Below are positions 34,420-42,832 of a stretch of DNA of 64,000 nt, in pieces. The first letter of the stretch is position 1. Each line of letters begins with the position of its first letter. This DNA comes from DATBGO01 sp036558005 (lineage in GTDB: Bacteria; Actinomycetota; Actinomycetes; Streptosporangiales; Streptosporangiaceae), in contig DATBGO010000026.1 in the NCBI GenBank assembly GCA_036558005.1, positions 1 through 64,000 of the forward strand. The letters run 5' to 3'. The position numbers and the translations under genes are program-made. The notes below the pieces were generated by a model, which saw only the letters and a list, made by a program, of their open reading frames with translations, had not been told where the DNA came from and searched no databases.

Positions 34420-35388
34420 TCAGCGCAGGTCCAGCCGCCAGTCCTGGCCGACCAGGTCATGGCCGAAGCTCTGGTGCGGCTGCGACCCGGCCAGCTGGAA
34501 ACCGGCCCGCTGGTAGACCCGGCGGGCGGCGGTGAGCACGTCATTGGTCCATAGCACCAGGCGCCCGTAGCCAGCCGCGCGGGCGAAGGTGACGCACTCG
34601 GCCACCAGCTTGCTGCCGATGCCCAGCCCGCGCGCGGCCGGGTCCACCAGCAGCAGCCGCAGCTGGGCGGTCGACTCATCCTTGCGGACGCACAGCACGC
34701 AGCCAGCCGGCTGGCCGGCCACCTCGGCGATCCAGGCGCGCTCGGCCGCCGGGTCATGCCCGGCCGCGTAGTCGGCCACGATCTGGGCGACCAGCGCCTC
34801 GAAGGAGACGTCCCAGCCGTATTCCGCCGCGTACAGGGCACCGTGCGCCTGCACGATCCAGCCGAGATCCCCCGGGCCAGGCTCCCGCAGCACTGGCGCC
34901 CAGGCTGGCCCGTGCGGGTCGCCGAGAATCTGCCGGATGCAGGTCATCGCGCTGGTCAGCCGCTGCTGGACCGGCTCGCTGCGGGCCGACAGCAGCGCCC
35001 TGACCTGTTCGGCGGACCGGTCGTCGAGCAGCTTGAACGCGGCCCGGCCCGCGCTGGTCAGCCCGGTCACCTGCCGCCGCCCGTCGGCGGCCGACCGGTT
35101 CCTGCTGACCAGCCCGTCGGCCTCGAACCTGGCCAGCAGCCTGCTCAGGTAGCCGGCGTCGATGTTCAGGACCCGGCGCAGCTCGGTCACCGCGCGCTGA
35201 TCGGCGGCAGCCAGCTCGAAGATCACCCGGGCCTCGGTCATCGAGTACGGGGTGTCCAGCAGTCCTTCCCGCAGCAGCCCGAGCAGCCCGGTGTAGAACC
35301 GGCTGAACTCGCGGACCGCGGCGACCCGGCCGGCCAGCTCCGGGCTGGCCGCCGGATCCAGGACCGCGCCCGGAGAATTCTTTGACAT
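34420..35388 (-). CDS. MarR-type regulator fused to a GNAT acetyltransferase
   Basis: The 322-residue protein has an N-terminal MarR winged helix (TEARVIFELAAADQRAVTEL, NIDAGYLSRLLARFEADGLV, wing SAADGRRQVTGLTSAG) to about residue 150. A GNAT domain follows from about 160 (REPGPGDLGWIVQAHG), with the acetyl-CoA loop DPAARGLGIGSKLVAECVTF and YQRAGFQLAGS. Such fusions couple DNA binding to small-molecule or protein acetylation. ATG 35388 lies at the centre of a palindrome and 6 bases past a -10 box, so the mRNA is probably leaderless. An upstream in-frame ATG at 35424 would start before that promoter. Confidence 0.88.
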   Translation of the reverse strand: MSKNSPGAVLDPAASPELAGRVAAVREFSRFYTGLLGLLREGLLDTPYSMTEARVIFELAAADQRAVTELRRVLNIDAGYLSRLLARFEADGLVSRNRSAADGRRQVTGLTSAGRAAFKLLDDRSAEQVRALLSARSEPVQQRLTSAMTCIRQILGDPHGPAWAPVLREPGPGDLGWIVQAHGALYAAEYGWDVSFEALVAQIVADYAAGHDPAAERAWIAEVAGQPAGCVLCVRKDESTAQLRLLLVDPAARGLGIGSKLVAECVTFARAAGYGRLVLWTNDVLTAARRVYQRAGFQLAGSQPHQSFGHDLVGQDWRLDLR

Positions 35389-35424
35389 AGTCAAAGAATA
35401 TCGGCACTTCTGCCTGGCGGCCAA
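35377..35424 (-). promoter_or_regulatory. Leaderless promoter and palindromic operator over the start codon
   Basis: On the minus strand, -35 TTGGCC (plus 35419-35424) and -10 TATTCT (35395-35400) are 18 bases apart. Six bases later comes the ATG (35388-35386). A perfect palindrome with 10-base arms, ATTCTTTGAC and GTCAAAGAAT around a 3-base centre (35377-35399), covers most of the -10 box, the presumed +1 and the start codon. Bound repressor would block both polymerase and translation entry. Autoregulation by the encoded MarR domain is inferred. Confidence 0.75.
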
Positions 35425-35477
35425 CCGGGCCGGGACGGCGCGGGCCCGATGGCATGCCGCTGGGTGGGGCTGGGTGG

Positions 35478-37022
35478 CTAGCCGCGGTCGATGGCGGTCT
35501 GGAGCAAGCCGAGCGGCGGGGAGCCGAGGCTGAGCAGCGCGGCGTGGAACCGCGGCAGCGAGAAACCGGTGCCCCAGCGCGCCCTGGCCTGCTCGCGGAT
35601 CCGCAGGATCTCCAGCTTGCCCCAGGTGTAGCGGCCGTAGCCCGGGTCGAACGTGGCCCGGCGGGCCTCGGCCAGCGCGGCCGGCCCGAGCAGCGCGGTG
35701 TCGGCCTCGAATCGCCGCGCCCCCTCCTCGACCGTCATCCCCGCCGTGTGGATGCCGATCGCGCAGGCCAGCCTGGTGACGCGGAGCAGCGCGGCGAGCC
35801 AGACCCCGATCGCGAACCGCGGGTCGCCGGCCAGGAACCCCTCATCGACGCACATCTCCTCGGCGTAGTGCGCCCAGCCCTCCGAGAACGTGCTCGACAT
35901 CAGGGTCCGCCGCACCGGCGTAGCCGCCCGCCGGAGAGCCCGGCCATGGGAGAAGTGCCCGGGCGCGACCTCGTGCACGTTGATGCCCGGCAGGTTGGTC
36001 GCGCTGAAGACCTCCAGCCACTCCTGCTGTTCCTGCTGCGGCCAGGACTTGTCCGGCGGGGTGATGTGGTACCAGGACGGCCCCTCCGGCTCGCCCGGCG
36101 CCGCCCAGAACATCATCGCCATGCCCCACCGCCGGGACTCCGGCGCCAGGCCGACCAGGCACTCGCCGTCGTGGTAGGGGACCAGGTCGTGTTCCCTGGT
36201 GAAGTCGATGGCCTGCTGCGTCCCTATCCTGGCTGCCTCGATCACGCCGTCGGCGTCGGGGTGGTCGCGCTGCAGTTCCGCCACCAGCTCGGCGGGCGGG
36301 CGGCCCGGCGCGACCTGGGCGCAGCTCTCGGCCAGCAGCCCGGCGAGCCGGTCGCGCTCGGCGTCGGCCTGCTCGCTCAGCCTGCCCAGGTCCGCCGGCA
36401 TCGCCTCGCCGCCGCTCATCAGCGCGGCCAGCGCGGCCGGGCCCAGCGCGGCATCGGGATCCCCGTCGGCAGCGGCCCGCTCGACATGGGCCACCAGGCG
36501 GGCGTGCGCGGCGAGCGCGGCCTGCGCGTCCTGCTCGCTGGCGCCGCCCCTGATCGCGGCGGGAACCGCGGCGGCCAGGCCCCTGACCACGCCGCTGAGC
36601 GCCTTCGCGACCGGCGCGCTGAGCTGGTCGAGCGACTCGATCGCCGCGTCGGCCAGCCGCGGCCAGGCGGCCAGGTGCCTGGCCCTGGCCCGGTCCCGGT
36701 CCGCGGCCGGGGCATACTCCCGGTCGTAGCAGGCCAGGTCGAGCTCGCTCAGGTGCATCAGCGGGTTGCGGCGGTGCATTTCCAGCTGGCCGTGGGTGAC
36801 CCGGACGCGCTGCTCGAACGCGGCCAGGTGCGCCTCGTCGTGCGGGTCGGCGAGCCGATCCCCGGCCGCGGCCGCGGCCTCCATCCTGGCCAGCCCGGCC
36901 CGCACGCCGGCCGGGGACAGGTCCTGGGTAACGCCGTCGTACTCGTGCCGGCCGCCAAGCTCGCGTGCCTCGGCCACGTCGAGATCACACAGAGCCCGGA
37001 GCCTGGGGGGCAGGTCATCCAT
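35478..37022 (-). CDS. DUF885 family protein (putative zinc-dependent hydrolase)
   Basis: The 514-residue soluble protein has the DUF885 hallmarks: PGINVHEVAPGHFSHGRAL with an HExxPGH zinc motif, FSEGWAHYAEEMCVDEG, and FDPGYGRYTWGKLEILRIR near the C-terminus. DUF885 proteins are predicted metal-dependent peptidases of about 550-600 residues; this one is somewhat short at the N-terminus. The ATG at 37022 starts MDDLPPRLRAL; the longer frame upstream lies in the next gene. Substrate unknown. Confidence 0.88.
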   Translation of the reverse strand: MDDLPPRLRALCDLDVAEARELGGRHEYDGVTQDLSPAGVRAGLARMEAAAAAGDRLADPHDEAHLAAFEQRVRVTHGQLEMHRRNPLMHLSELDLACYDREYAPAADRDRARARHLAAWPRLADAAIESLDQLSAPVAKALSGVVRGLAAAVPAAIRGGASEQDAQAALAAHARLVAHVERAAADGDPDAALGPAALAALMSGGEAMPADLGRLSEQADAERDRLAGLLAESCAQVAPGRPPAELVAELQRDHPDADGVIEAARIGTQQAIDFTREHDLVPYHDGECLVGLAPESRRWGMAMMFWAAPGEPEGPSWYHITPPDKSWPQQEQQEWLEVFSATNLPGINVHEVAPGHFSHGRALRRAATPVRRTLMSSTFSEGWAHYAEEMCVDEGFLAGDPRFAIGVWLAALLRVTRLACAIGIHTAGMTVEEGARRFEADTALLGPAALAEARRATFDPGYGRYTWGKLEILRIREQARARWGTGFSLPRFHAALLSLGSPPLGLLQTAIDRG

Positions 37023-37051
37023 GGCTGGAACGCTATCGGACCACGACGGCC

Positions 37052-37621
37052 TTACTGCGCGGTACCCCGGCGGCCGCGGCCGGGCGCGACCGGCTGCACG
37101 GCCAGGACCTGGCCGCCGCGGGGGACCCGGGCGCAGGCCAGCAGCGAATGGCGCAGGTAGCTGGCCGACGGCTGGCCCGGCGCGGTGATCAGCAGCCCGG
37201 CGGCGGTCACCGGCCGGCACTCGCGCGGCGGGAAATTGGCAGCCGAGGCGACCCGCAGCCAGGCGTGCGCCATGCCGCCCGGCGCGAGGGTGACCTGGCG
37301 CGGCGCGGTCGCGTGATCGGCTGCGGCGGCGGCCCCGATCTGCGCGCCCGCCGGCCCGCGGGTGAACGTGACCCGCGGGTACCCGGCGAGCTGGCAGCGG
37401 CGCGCGGAGGTGTTGGTGAAGTCGATGGGGAGGTACAGGCTGCCCGCCGCCGCGCCGGCCGCGGTGACGTCGAGGGTCACCCGCAGCGCCCGGCAGCCGG
37501 CCGGGGCCTGGCGGCCGGCCGCCCCGGGCCGGACCGAGCCGCAGGACGCGACGGCCAGGCTGGCCGCGGTCGCGGCGCAGAGCATGAAAGCAGCAGAACG
37601 GCATGCGCTGGCTAACCTCAT
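37052..37621 (-). CDS. DUF4232 lipoprotein (copy A)
   Basis: The 189-residue protein has a signal peptide and lipobox LAVASC (Cys near residue 27). The DUF4232 beta-sandwich follows: SLYLPIDFTNTSARRCQLAG, YPRVTF, APGGMAHAWLRVASAANFPP and LLITAPGQPSA, with four Cys in the mature part that may pair. It is probably anchored on the outer face of the membrane. GGAGAGG precedes the ATG. It lies 93 bases from a second, related lipoprotein on the same strand, which suggests an old tandem duplication. Confidence 0.85.
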   Translation of the reverse strand: MRLASACRSAAFMLCAATAASLAVASCGSVRPGAAGRQAPAGCRALRVTLDVTAAGAAAGSLYLPIDFTNTSARRCQLAGYPRVTFTRGPAGAQIGAAAAADHATAPRQVTLAPGGMAHAWLRVASAANFPPRECRPVTAAGLLITAPGQPSASYLRHSLLACARVPRGGQVLAVQPVAPGRGRRGTAQ

Positions 37622-37714
37622 CTGCCCGGATCCTCTCCTGGCGGGCGTGAACCAGTCCTGCCCGTTAGGACGCCGCCCGGCCAGCCACGGTTGTGCCGGC
37701 CCGGATACTGGCAG

Positions 37715-38368
37715 TTACGAGCCTTTCGCGCCAGGCTGGACGGTCTGCACCGCCAGGATCGGGGTGGCTTTCGGGCCGCCCGCGCAGGTCCGCCCGAAGA
37801 AGCGCGTGTACAGCGCGCTGAACTGGCCCGGCGGGTAGATCTTCAGCCAGTGCGCGACGGCGACCTTGCACCGGGACGGGGGATAGTTCCCCGCGTCCAC
37901 GACCTGCAAGGTAGCGTGCCCGGTCGCGCCGGGCGCGAGCGTGATCAGCTTCGCCGGGCTGCTGGCCCGGGTCGCGGCCGCGCCGATCTGGCTGCCGCCC
38001 GTGCCGGTGACGAACGACACACCCGGGTACCCGAACAGGGTGCAGGCGGCCGACGAGGTGTTGGTCAGGTCGATCGGGAAGTAGCTGCTGCCGGCCGCGG
38101 CGTCGCCGGCGCCGATGGCCGCGTGCAGCACCGAGGTCGAGCAGGGCGGGGGCGCGGCCGAGCCGGCCGGCGGGCTGGCCGGCCCGCTGGCGCCGCCGGG
38201 CGGCGGCGTGCTGGCCGGGGCGGACGGCCGGACGGTCGCGGTGACCGTGGTGGTCGGTCCCGGCTGGGGCGGCGCGGCGCTGCGGGCGCACCCCGCCGCC
38301 AGCACCGTCGCGCAGGTCACGGTTACCGCGGCGGCTACCCGCCTGCCCTGGGATGCTGACGGCGTCAT
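37715..38368 (-). CDS. DUF4232 lipoprotein (copy B)
   Basis: The 217-residue lipoprotein has lipobox VLAAGC (Cys about 27), a Pro/Thr/Ser-rich spacer of about 45 residues, then DUF4232: SYFPIDLTNTSSAACTLFGY, PGVSFV, LAPGATGHATLQVVDAGNYP, KIYPPGQFSALY. It aligns along its whole mature domain with copy A just downstream (shared PIDxTNTS, GYPxVxF, LAPG, A(A/G)NxPP). ATG 38368 follows AGGGGG. The ligand is unknown. Confidence 0.86.
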   Translation of the reverse strand: MTPSASQGRRVAAAVTVTCATVLAAGCARSAAPPQPGPTTTVTATVRPSAPASTPPPGGASGPASPPAGSAAPPPCSTSVLHAAIGAGDAAAGSSYFPIDLTNTSSAACTLFGYPGVSFVTGTGGSQIGAAATRASSPAKLITLAPGATGHATLQVVDAGNYPPSRCKVAVAHWLKIYPPGQFSALYTRFFGRTCAGGPKATPILAVQTVQPGAKGS

Positions 38369-38512
38369 GGCGATGCCCCCTGTCAGGTGTGGCCCGGTCA
38401 TCCGACCTCTAAGACGCAGCGGGACCGCCGCCGGTTGCGGCCGCCGGGCCGGATCAGGCTGGGCGGATCAGGCTGGGCGGGTCAGGCGAGCGCAAGTATC
38501 AGGCCAGTGGTG

Positions 38513-39097
38513 TCAGACGGGCAGGGCCAGCGCGCCGGCCAGCACCGCGGCGATCACCGCGAGCACCCGGTACCAGGCCGAGGCCGTCCCGGCCGGGACG
38601 GCCAGCAGGCTTGCCCCGGTCGCCAGCACCAGCAGGCCGAGCCCGGCCGCGATCAGCGGCAGCTGGGGCCGCAGCAGCCGCGGGGGGGTATCCGACTCGG
38701 CCAGGTGCACCGCGAACAGGAACGCGAGCAGCCCGGCCCCGAGCACGCCGGTGTGGTAGGGGCGGGACGGGTGGGCGGCCTCGGCGGCCAGCACCGCGAT
38801 GACCATGCCCTCGGCCCACGGGACCGACCGCAGCATCAGCAGCAGCGCCCGCCCGGCCCGGACCAGGGCGGGCAGGTAGACCGACGGGCCGGGCAGGGCG
38901 GTGCCGCTGGCCAGCCGGGCCACGGTGAGCAGCGCGCAGCCGGCCGCCAGCACTACCGCGGCGGTGCTCAGCCCGGCGCGCGGCGGCAGCGCCGCCCAGC
39001 TGACGCAGGCGGCCGCGAGCAGGCCGGCCGCCGCGCACTGCCGGACCGCCTGGTAACGGGCGGCCCGGCCGCGCGGCAGCGCTGAGGTCCCGGTCAC
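38513..39097 (-). CDS. Membrane protein at the end of the MoxR/DUF58 operon
   Basis: The 194-residue protein has about five hydrophobic segments (AAGLLAAACVSWAAL, LSTAAVVLAAGCALLTVARL, WAEGMVIAVLAAEAA, GVLGAGLLAFLFAVHLAES, LPLIAAGLGLLVLATGASLLA). Its GTG start overlaps the DUF58 stop (GTGA), so it is coupled. No family is recognised. Position suggests a membrane partner of the DUF58/MoxR system. Confidence 0.78.
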   Translation of the reverse strand: MTGTSALPRGRAARYQAVRQCAAAGLLAAACVSWAALPPRAGLSTAAVVLAAGCALLTVARLASGTALPGPSVYLPALVRAGRALLLMLRSVPWAEGMVIAVLAAEAAHPSRPYHTGVLGAGLLAFLFAVHLAESDTPPRLLRPQLPLIAAGLGLLVLATGASLLAVPAGTASAWYRVLAVIAAVLAGALALPV

Positions 39098-40353
39098 CGG
39101 CCGGTCACCATGACCCTCCTGGTGTAGGGGGCGAGCGGCTCGTCCAGCGGCTGGCGGCCGTCCCAGTGCACGACCGGGATGCCGATCTCGCGCAGCGAGA
39201 ACCTGATCGCCTGCTGCTCCATCCGCCAGATCCGCCGGGCCATCCCGGCCAGGCTGCCGCTGCCCGGCGGCGGCTCGGCGTTCAGCACGTCGATGATCAG
39301 CACCGCGAACCCGCGCTCGCGCAGGTCGCGCAGGGCCTCGATGAGCCGCCGGTTCAGCAGCGGGCTGAACACCATGATCAGCGCGCCCGGCGGGAGGGCG
39401 GCCCGGGGCAGCCGGTCCAGGACCAGGCCGGGCGTGGCGAGCCCGGGCGGCGCCAGCATCGCGTTCACGATCCGGAAGTACTGCCTGGTCCCGCTGCCCG
39501 GGGCGAGCCAGGACAGGCTGCCGGAGTAACTGATGAAGCCGACCCGGTCCCTGGCCCTCAGGTAGGACCTGGCGGTCCCGGCCGCGGCCCGCATCACCAG
39601 GTCGACCGAGCTGGCGCCGGCCTCGCCGACGTCGGTGGTCACGTCGGCGATGAGCACCACGCTCTGGGTCCGCTCCGCGGCGTAGGTGTTCAGCTGCAGG
39701 CTGCCCCGCCGGGTAGTGGCGGGCCAGTTGATCCGCCGCTGCCAGTCACCAGGCACGAACTCGCGCACCCCGAGGAACTCCATCCCGCTGCCCTCGGCCC
39801 GGGCTGGATGCTCGCCCAGCCAGTTCAGCAGGCGGCTGAGCACGATCCTGGACTCCTGCGGGGCCGGCCCGGGATAGCAGGCGATGACCGGCAGCGGCAC
39901 CGTGACCCGGCCCTCCAGCAACCGCCACCGGTCCCGCAGCACGACCTCAACGGTGCCGATCTGGCGCTGGCCCCAGCGGGTGACCCGGAACGGCAGGGTG
40001 ACCGCGGCGCCGGCCAGGCCCCTCTGGCCGGACAGCCGGACCGTCTCGGCCGGGCGAGCCAGCACGCTGGCGCTGAACTCGCCGGTGCCGCTGAGCACGA
40101 TCTCGACCGAGGCCTGCTCGTCCTCGGTCACCCGCAGCGCGGAGGCCCGCACGCTGACCCCGATCTTGTCCGGGCGGGCGGGCCGCCGGGCGGCCAGCAG
40201 CAGCACCGCGGGCGCGGCGGCCGCGGCGAACTCGGGCCGCTGGGTGACCACCGCGATCACCAGGCCGGCCAGCGCGAAGGTCAGCAGCCGCCGGGCGTGG
40301 CCGGAGTAGGACCAGCTCAGCGCCGTCTGCCGGTCCTGGACTGAGGCGGGCAC
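39094..40353 (-). CDS. DUF58-domain protein (vWA-like, MoxR partner)
   Basis: The 419-residue protein has two N-terminal hydrophobic segments (RRLLTFALAGLVIAVVT, FAAAAAPAVLLLAA). A beta-rich region follows, then DUF58 with the signature GMEFLGVREFVPGDWQRRINWPATTRRG near residues 215-240. The C-terminal half is vWA-like (SVVLIADVTTDVGE, DRVGFISYSGSL). DUF58 proteins work with MoxR AAA+ ATPases, and the MoxR gene lies just upstream in the same operon. The substrate complex is unknown. Confidence 0.92.
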   Translation of the reverse strand: MPASVQDRQTALSWSYSGHARRLLTFALAGLVIAVVTQRPEFAAAAAPAVLLLAARRPARPDKIGVSVRASALRVTEDEQASVEIVLSGTGEFSASVLARPAETVRLSGQRGLAGAAVTLPFRVTRWGQRQIGTVEVVLRDRWRLLEGRVTVPLPVIACYPGPAPQESRIVLSRLLNWLGEHPARAEGSGMEFLGVREFVPGDWQRRINWPATTRRGSLQLNTYAAERTQSVVLIADVTTDVGEAGASSVDLVMRAAAGTARSYLRARDRVGFISYSGSLSWLAPGSGTRQYFRIVNAMLAPPGLATPGLVLDRLPRAALPPGALIMVFSPLLNRRLIEALRDLRERGFAVLIIDVLNAEPPPGSGSLAGMARRIWRMEQQAIRFSLREIGIPVVHWDGRQPLDEPLAPYTRRVMVTGR

Positions 40354-40368
40354 CTGGCAGGCTCCCGG

Positions 40369-41355
40369 CTAGCCGAGCTGGCCCGCGGCGGGGTCGGTCT
40401 GCGGCGTGGGCACCGTGGCCAGCAGCCGGGCGACCACGTCGTCGGCCCGGACCTGGCGCACCCACAGCTCAGGGCGCAGCGTGATCCGGTGCGCCAGGGC
40501 CGGCACCGCGACGCCCTTGATGTCGTCGGGGATGACGAAGTCACGCATCCGCAGCAGCGCCTGCGCCCGGGCCAGCTGGACCAGCGCCAGCCCGCCGCGC
40601 GGGCTCGCCCCGACCTGGATCTGGGCGTGCTCCCTGGTGGCCGACACCAGCGCGACAACGTACTGGAGAACGTCGGGGGAGACCTCGACCTGCTCCAGCG
40701 CCTGGCGCATCCTGATCAGCGTGGCCGGGTCGGTGACCTGGCTGAGCTCGGCGGCCTCGGCCTTGCGGTCCACCCGGCGCCGCAGCATCGCGACCTCGTC
40801 GGCGGCGGGCAGGTAACCCAGCCGCAGCCGGATCAGGAACCGGTCCAGCTGCGCCTCCGGCAGCTCATAGGTGCCCTCGTACTCGATCGGGTTGTCGGTG
40901 GCCAGCACCACGAACGGCTGCGGCAGCGGCCTGGTCTGGCCGTCCACGCTGACCTGGCCCTCGCCCATCGCCTCCAGCAGCGCGGCCTGCGTCTTCGGCG
41001 GGGTCCGGTTGATCTCATCGGCCAGCAGCAGCTGGGTGAAGACCGGCCCGGGGCGGAACACCATCTGCCCGGTCCGCTGGTCATACAGCGGCGCCCCGAT
41101 CACGTCCGACGGCAGCAGGTCGGGGGTGAACTGGATGCGGGTGAACTCCAGCCCGAGGGTGCGCGCGAACGACCGGGCGATCAGCGTCTTGCCCAGCCCG
41201 GGCAGGTCCTCGATCAGGATGTGGCCGCCGGCCAGGATGCCGATCAGCACCAGCTCCAGCGCGCGGCGCTGGCCGACCACGGCGCGCTCGATCTCGTCCA
41301 GCACCGCGCCGCACCGGTAGGCGGTCTCGTTGGGTCCCGGTGTCTGCTGCGTCAC
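40369..41355 (-). CDS. MoxR-family AAA+ ATPase
   Basis: The 328-residue ATPase has Walker A EDLPGLGKTLIARSFA, Walker B LLLADEINRTPPKTQAALLE, sensor 1 VLATDNPIEYEGTYELPEAQ, and the MoxR sequence FTPDLLPSDVIGAPLYDQ. The C-terminal lid contains GASPRGGLALVQLARAQALL. MoxR proteins are chaperone-like ATPases that mature metal- or cofactor-dependent complexes with vWA partners. The GTG start follows GGAG by 5 bases and overlaps the previous stop. Confidence 0.95.
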   Translation of the reverse strand: MTQQTPGPNETAYRCGAVLDEIERAVVGQRRALELVLIGILAGGHILIEDLPGLGKTLIARSFARTLGLEFTRIQFTPDLLPSDVIGAPLYDQRTGQMVFRPGPVFTQLLLADEINRTPPKTQAALLEAMGEGQVSVDGQTRPLPQPFVVLATDNPIEYEGTYELPEAQLDRFLIRLRLGYLPAADEVAMLRRRVDRKAEAAELSQVTDPATLIRMRQALEQVEVSPDVLQYVVALVSATREHAQIQVGASPRGGLALVQLARAQALLRMRDFVIPDDIKGVAVPALAHRITLRPELWVRQVRADDVVARLLATVPTPQTDPAAGQLG

Positions 41356-41927
41356 AGTCGCTCCAGTCGGTCGATGAGGCGGGCCAGCGCGCGGGGCGAG
41401 ATGCCAGGCCGGTCGCCGCCCGGCTGGGGCCGCCGTGCCGGGTCGACCCAGTACCACAGGCGCTGGTCAGCGCGGCCCGGGCAGAGCAGCCGCCGGGCCG
41501 CCGCCGGGTCGTCGTACAGGCTGACGCCGTGCCGCTCGGCCAGCCGGGCGGCCAGCAGGTTCTGCAGGATGCCGCGCAGGCCGGCGTCGAAGGCCGCCTG
41601 CGAGCGGATGCCCTCGGACAGCTCGGCCCGCCTGCGCCAGAACCCGGCGATGGGCATCGCCGTCCGCTCCGGCCCGGGCAGGTAGTCATCGCCGGCCGCG
41701 GGCTGCGCGGCGGGCAGCAGCGAGCGCAGCGTGCCCAGGGCGAGGGCCGCCGCGCCGGCCAGGATCAGGAACGCGCCGGTCACCCGGGCGACCGCGTATC
41801 CGGCGATCGCGGCCGCGGCGGTGAAGACGGCGAACATCGTGATCTCCGGCCAGGCCGCGCGCCAGGCCGCGGCCCCGGTGAGGGGCGGCTGGCGGCCCGC
41901 CGCGGCGCGGTCGCGCGCCCTGGTCAC
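41352..41927 (-). CDS. Unknown membrane-anchored protein of the MoxR operon
   Basis: The 191-residue protein has two hydrophobic segments near residues 30-70 (ITMFAVFTAAAAIAGYAV, AFLILAGAAALALGTL), then a soluble domain with FRRRRAEL-like basic residues, HGVSLYDDPAAARRLL and LWYWVDPARRP, ending RALARLIDRLERL. Start and stop both overlap their neighbours (GTGA), so it belongs to the translationally coupled DUF4129-MoxR-DUF58 set. Proteins of this shape are usual in such loci, but the function is unknown. Confidence 0.8.
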   Translation of the reverse strand: MTRARDRAAAGRQPPLTGAAAWRAAWPEITMFAVFTAAAAIAGYAVARVTGAFLILAGAAALALGTLRSLLPAAQPAAGDDYLPGPERTAMPIAGFWRRRAELSEGIRSQAAFDAGLRGILQNLLAARLAERHGVSLYDDPAAARRLLCPGRADQRLWYWVDPARRPQPGGDRPGISPRALARLIDRLERL

Positions 41928-42832
41928 GGGACCTGCTCGCGCAGGCTCGCGGCGATCTCGGCCAGGGCCTGCTCGGCGGTGTCCCGGCGGGCCTGGATCA
42001 GCTTCCTGGTGGAGAACCTCGCCTCGTAGAACACCGTCGTCAGCCGGGCGGCCGCGGTGCCGCGGATCAGCCCGGAGGCCGACGCGCGGGCCAGCAGCTC
42101 ATCCGGGGTCTCCGCGGCGCCCCTGGCGGTGCCCGCGGTGGCCAGCCGCTGCTCCATCGCCAGGTAGCAGGCGATGATCGCGCCCCTGGCGTCGTCCAGC
42201 TCGCGCAGCGCGAGCCATCCGTACTCGACCGCGTCCCTGAGGTCGGCCGCGCCTGGCCCGGCGCCGGGCTCCTCGGCCTCGGGCGGCCGCCTGGCCACGT
42301 GCAGCCGCCAGCGCCGCCTTGACAGCAGCACCACCCCGGTCACGATCGCGGCCAGCAGCAGGCCGCCCGCGAGCGCGTCGATGACGATGGCGACCACGGC
42401 CAGGCCGCCGGCCGAGTGCGGCGGCACCTTGAACCTGAGGGAGGCGGCCGGCGTCGGGATGTGCACCGGGCTGTGCTGCGCGGTGGTGTAGAGGTGCCTG
42501 GTCAGGAGGTAGCAGAAGGGCGCCGCGAGCGCCGCGGCGATGAGCGTGCCGCGCAGCACCTCGCGCAGCCGGACCGCGACCGGGCTGGCGCTGGCGGCCC
42601 TGGCCTGGCGCACCAGCACCGCGATGAGCAGGGCCAGCACGATCCCTTCCAGGATCGCGGCGACCGGCAGTTCCTCAGACAGGAGCGGGCCGTTGACCGC
42701 GAGCCGAGGGAGGCTGGCCCGCAACGCCAGGGTGGCCGCGACGATCAGCAGCGCCGCCAGGGCCAGCCGGCCCAGCGGGTATCCGCGGGCGCCGCCGCGG
42801 CGGTCACCGGCAGGTGACTGCCCCTGCATCAT
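41924..42832 (-). CDS. DUF4129-domain membrane protein
   Basis: The 302-residue protein has hydrophobic segments near residues 20-40, 58-76, 95-112 and 143-168. A cytoplasmic DUF4129 domain covers about 200-275 (LRDAVEYGWLALRELDDARG, ELLARASASGLIRGTAAARL, FYEARFST). DUF4129 proteins often accompany MoxR/DUF58, and some carry a transglutaminase domain that is absent here. It is the first gene of the five-gene operon running to 38513. Confidence 0.88.
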   Translation of the reverse strand: MMQGQSPAGDRRGGARGYPLGRLALAALLIVAATLALRASLPRLAVNGPLLSEELPVAAILEGIVLALLIAVLVRQARAASASPVAVRLREVLRGTLIAAALAAPFCYLLTRHLYTTAQHSPVHIPTPAASLRFKVPPHSAGGLAVVAIVIDALAGGLLLAAIVTGVVLLSRRRWRLHVARRPPEAEEPGAGPGAADLRDAVEYGWLALRELDDARGAIIACYLAMEQRLATAGTARGAAETPDELLARASASGLIRGTAAARLTTVFYEARFSTRKLIQARRDTAEQALAEIAASLREQVP

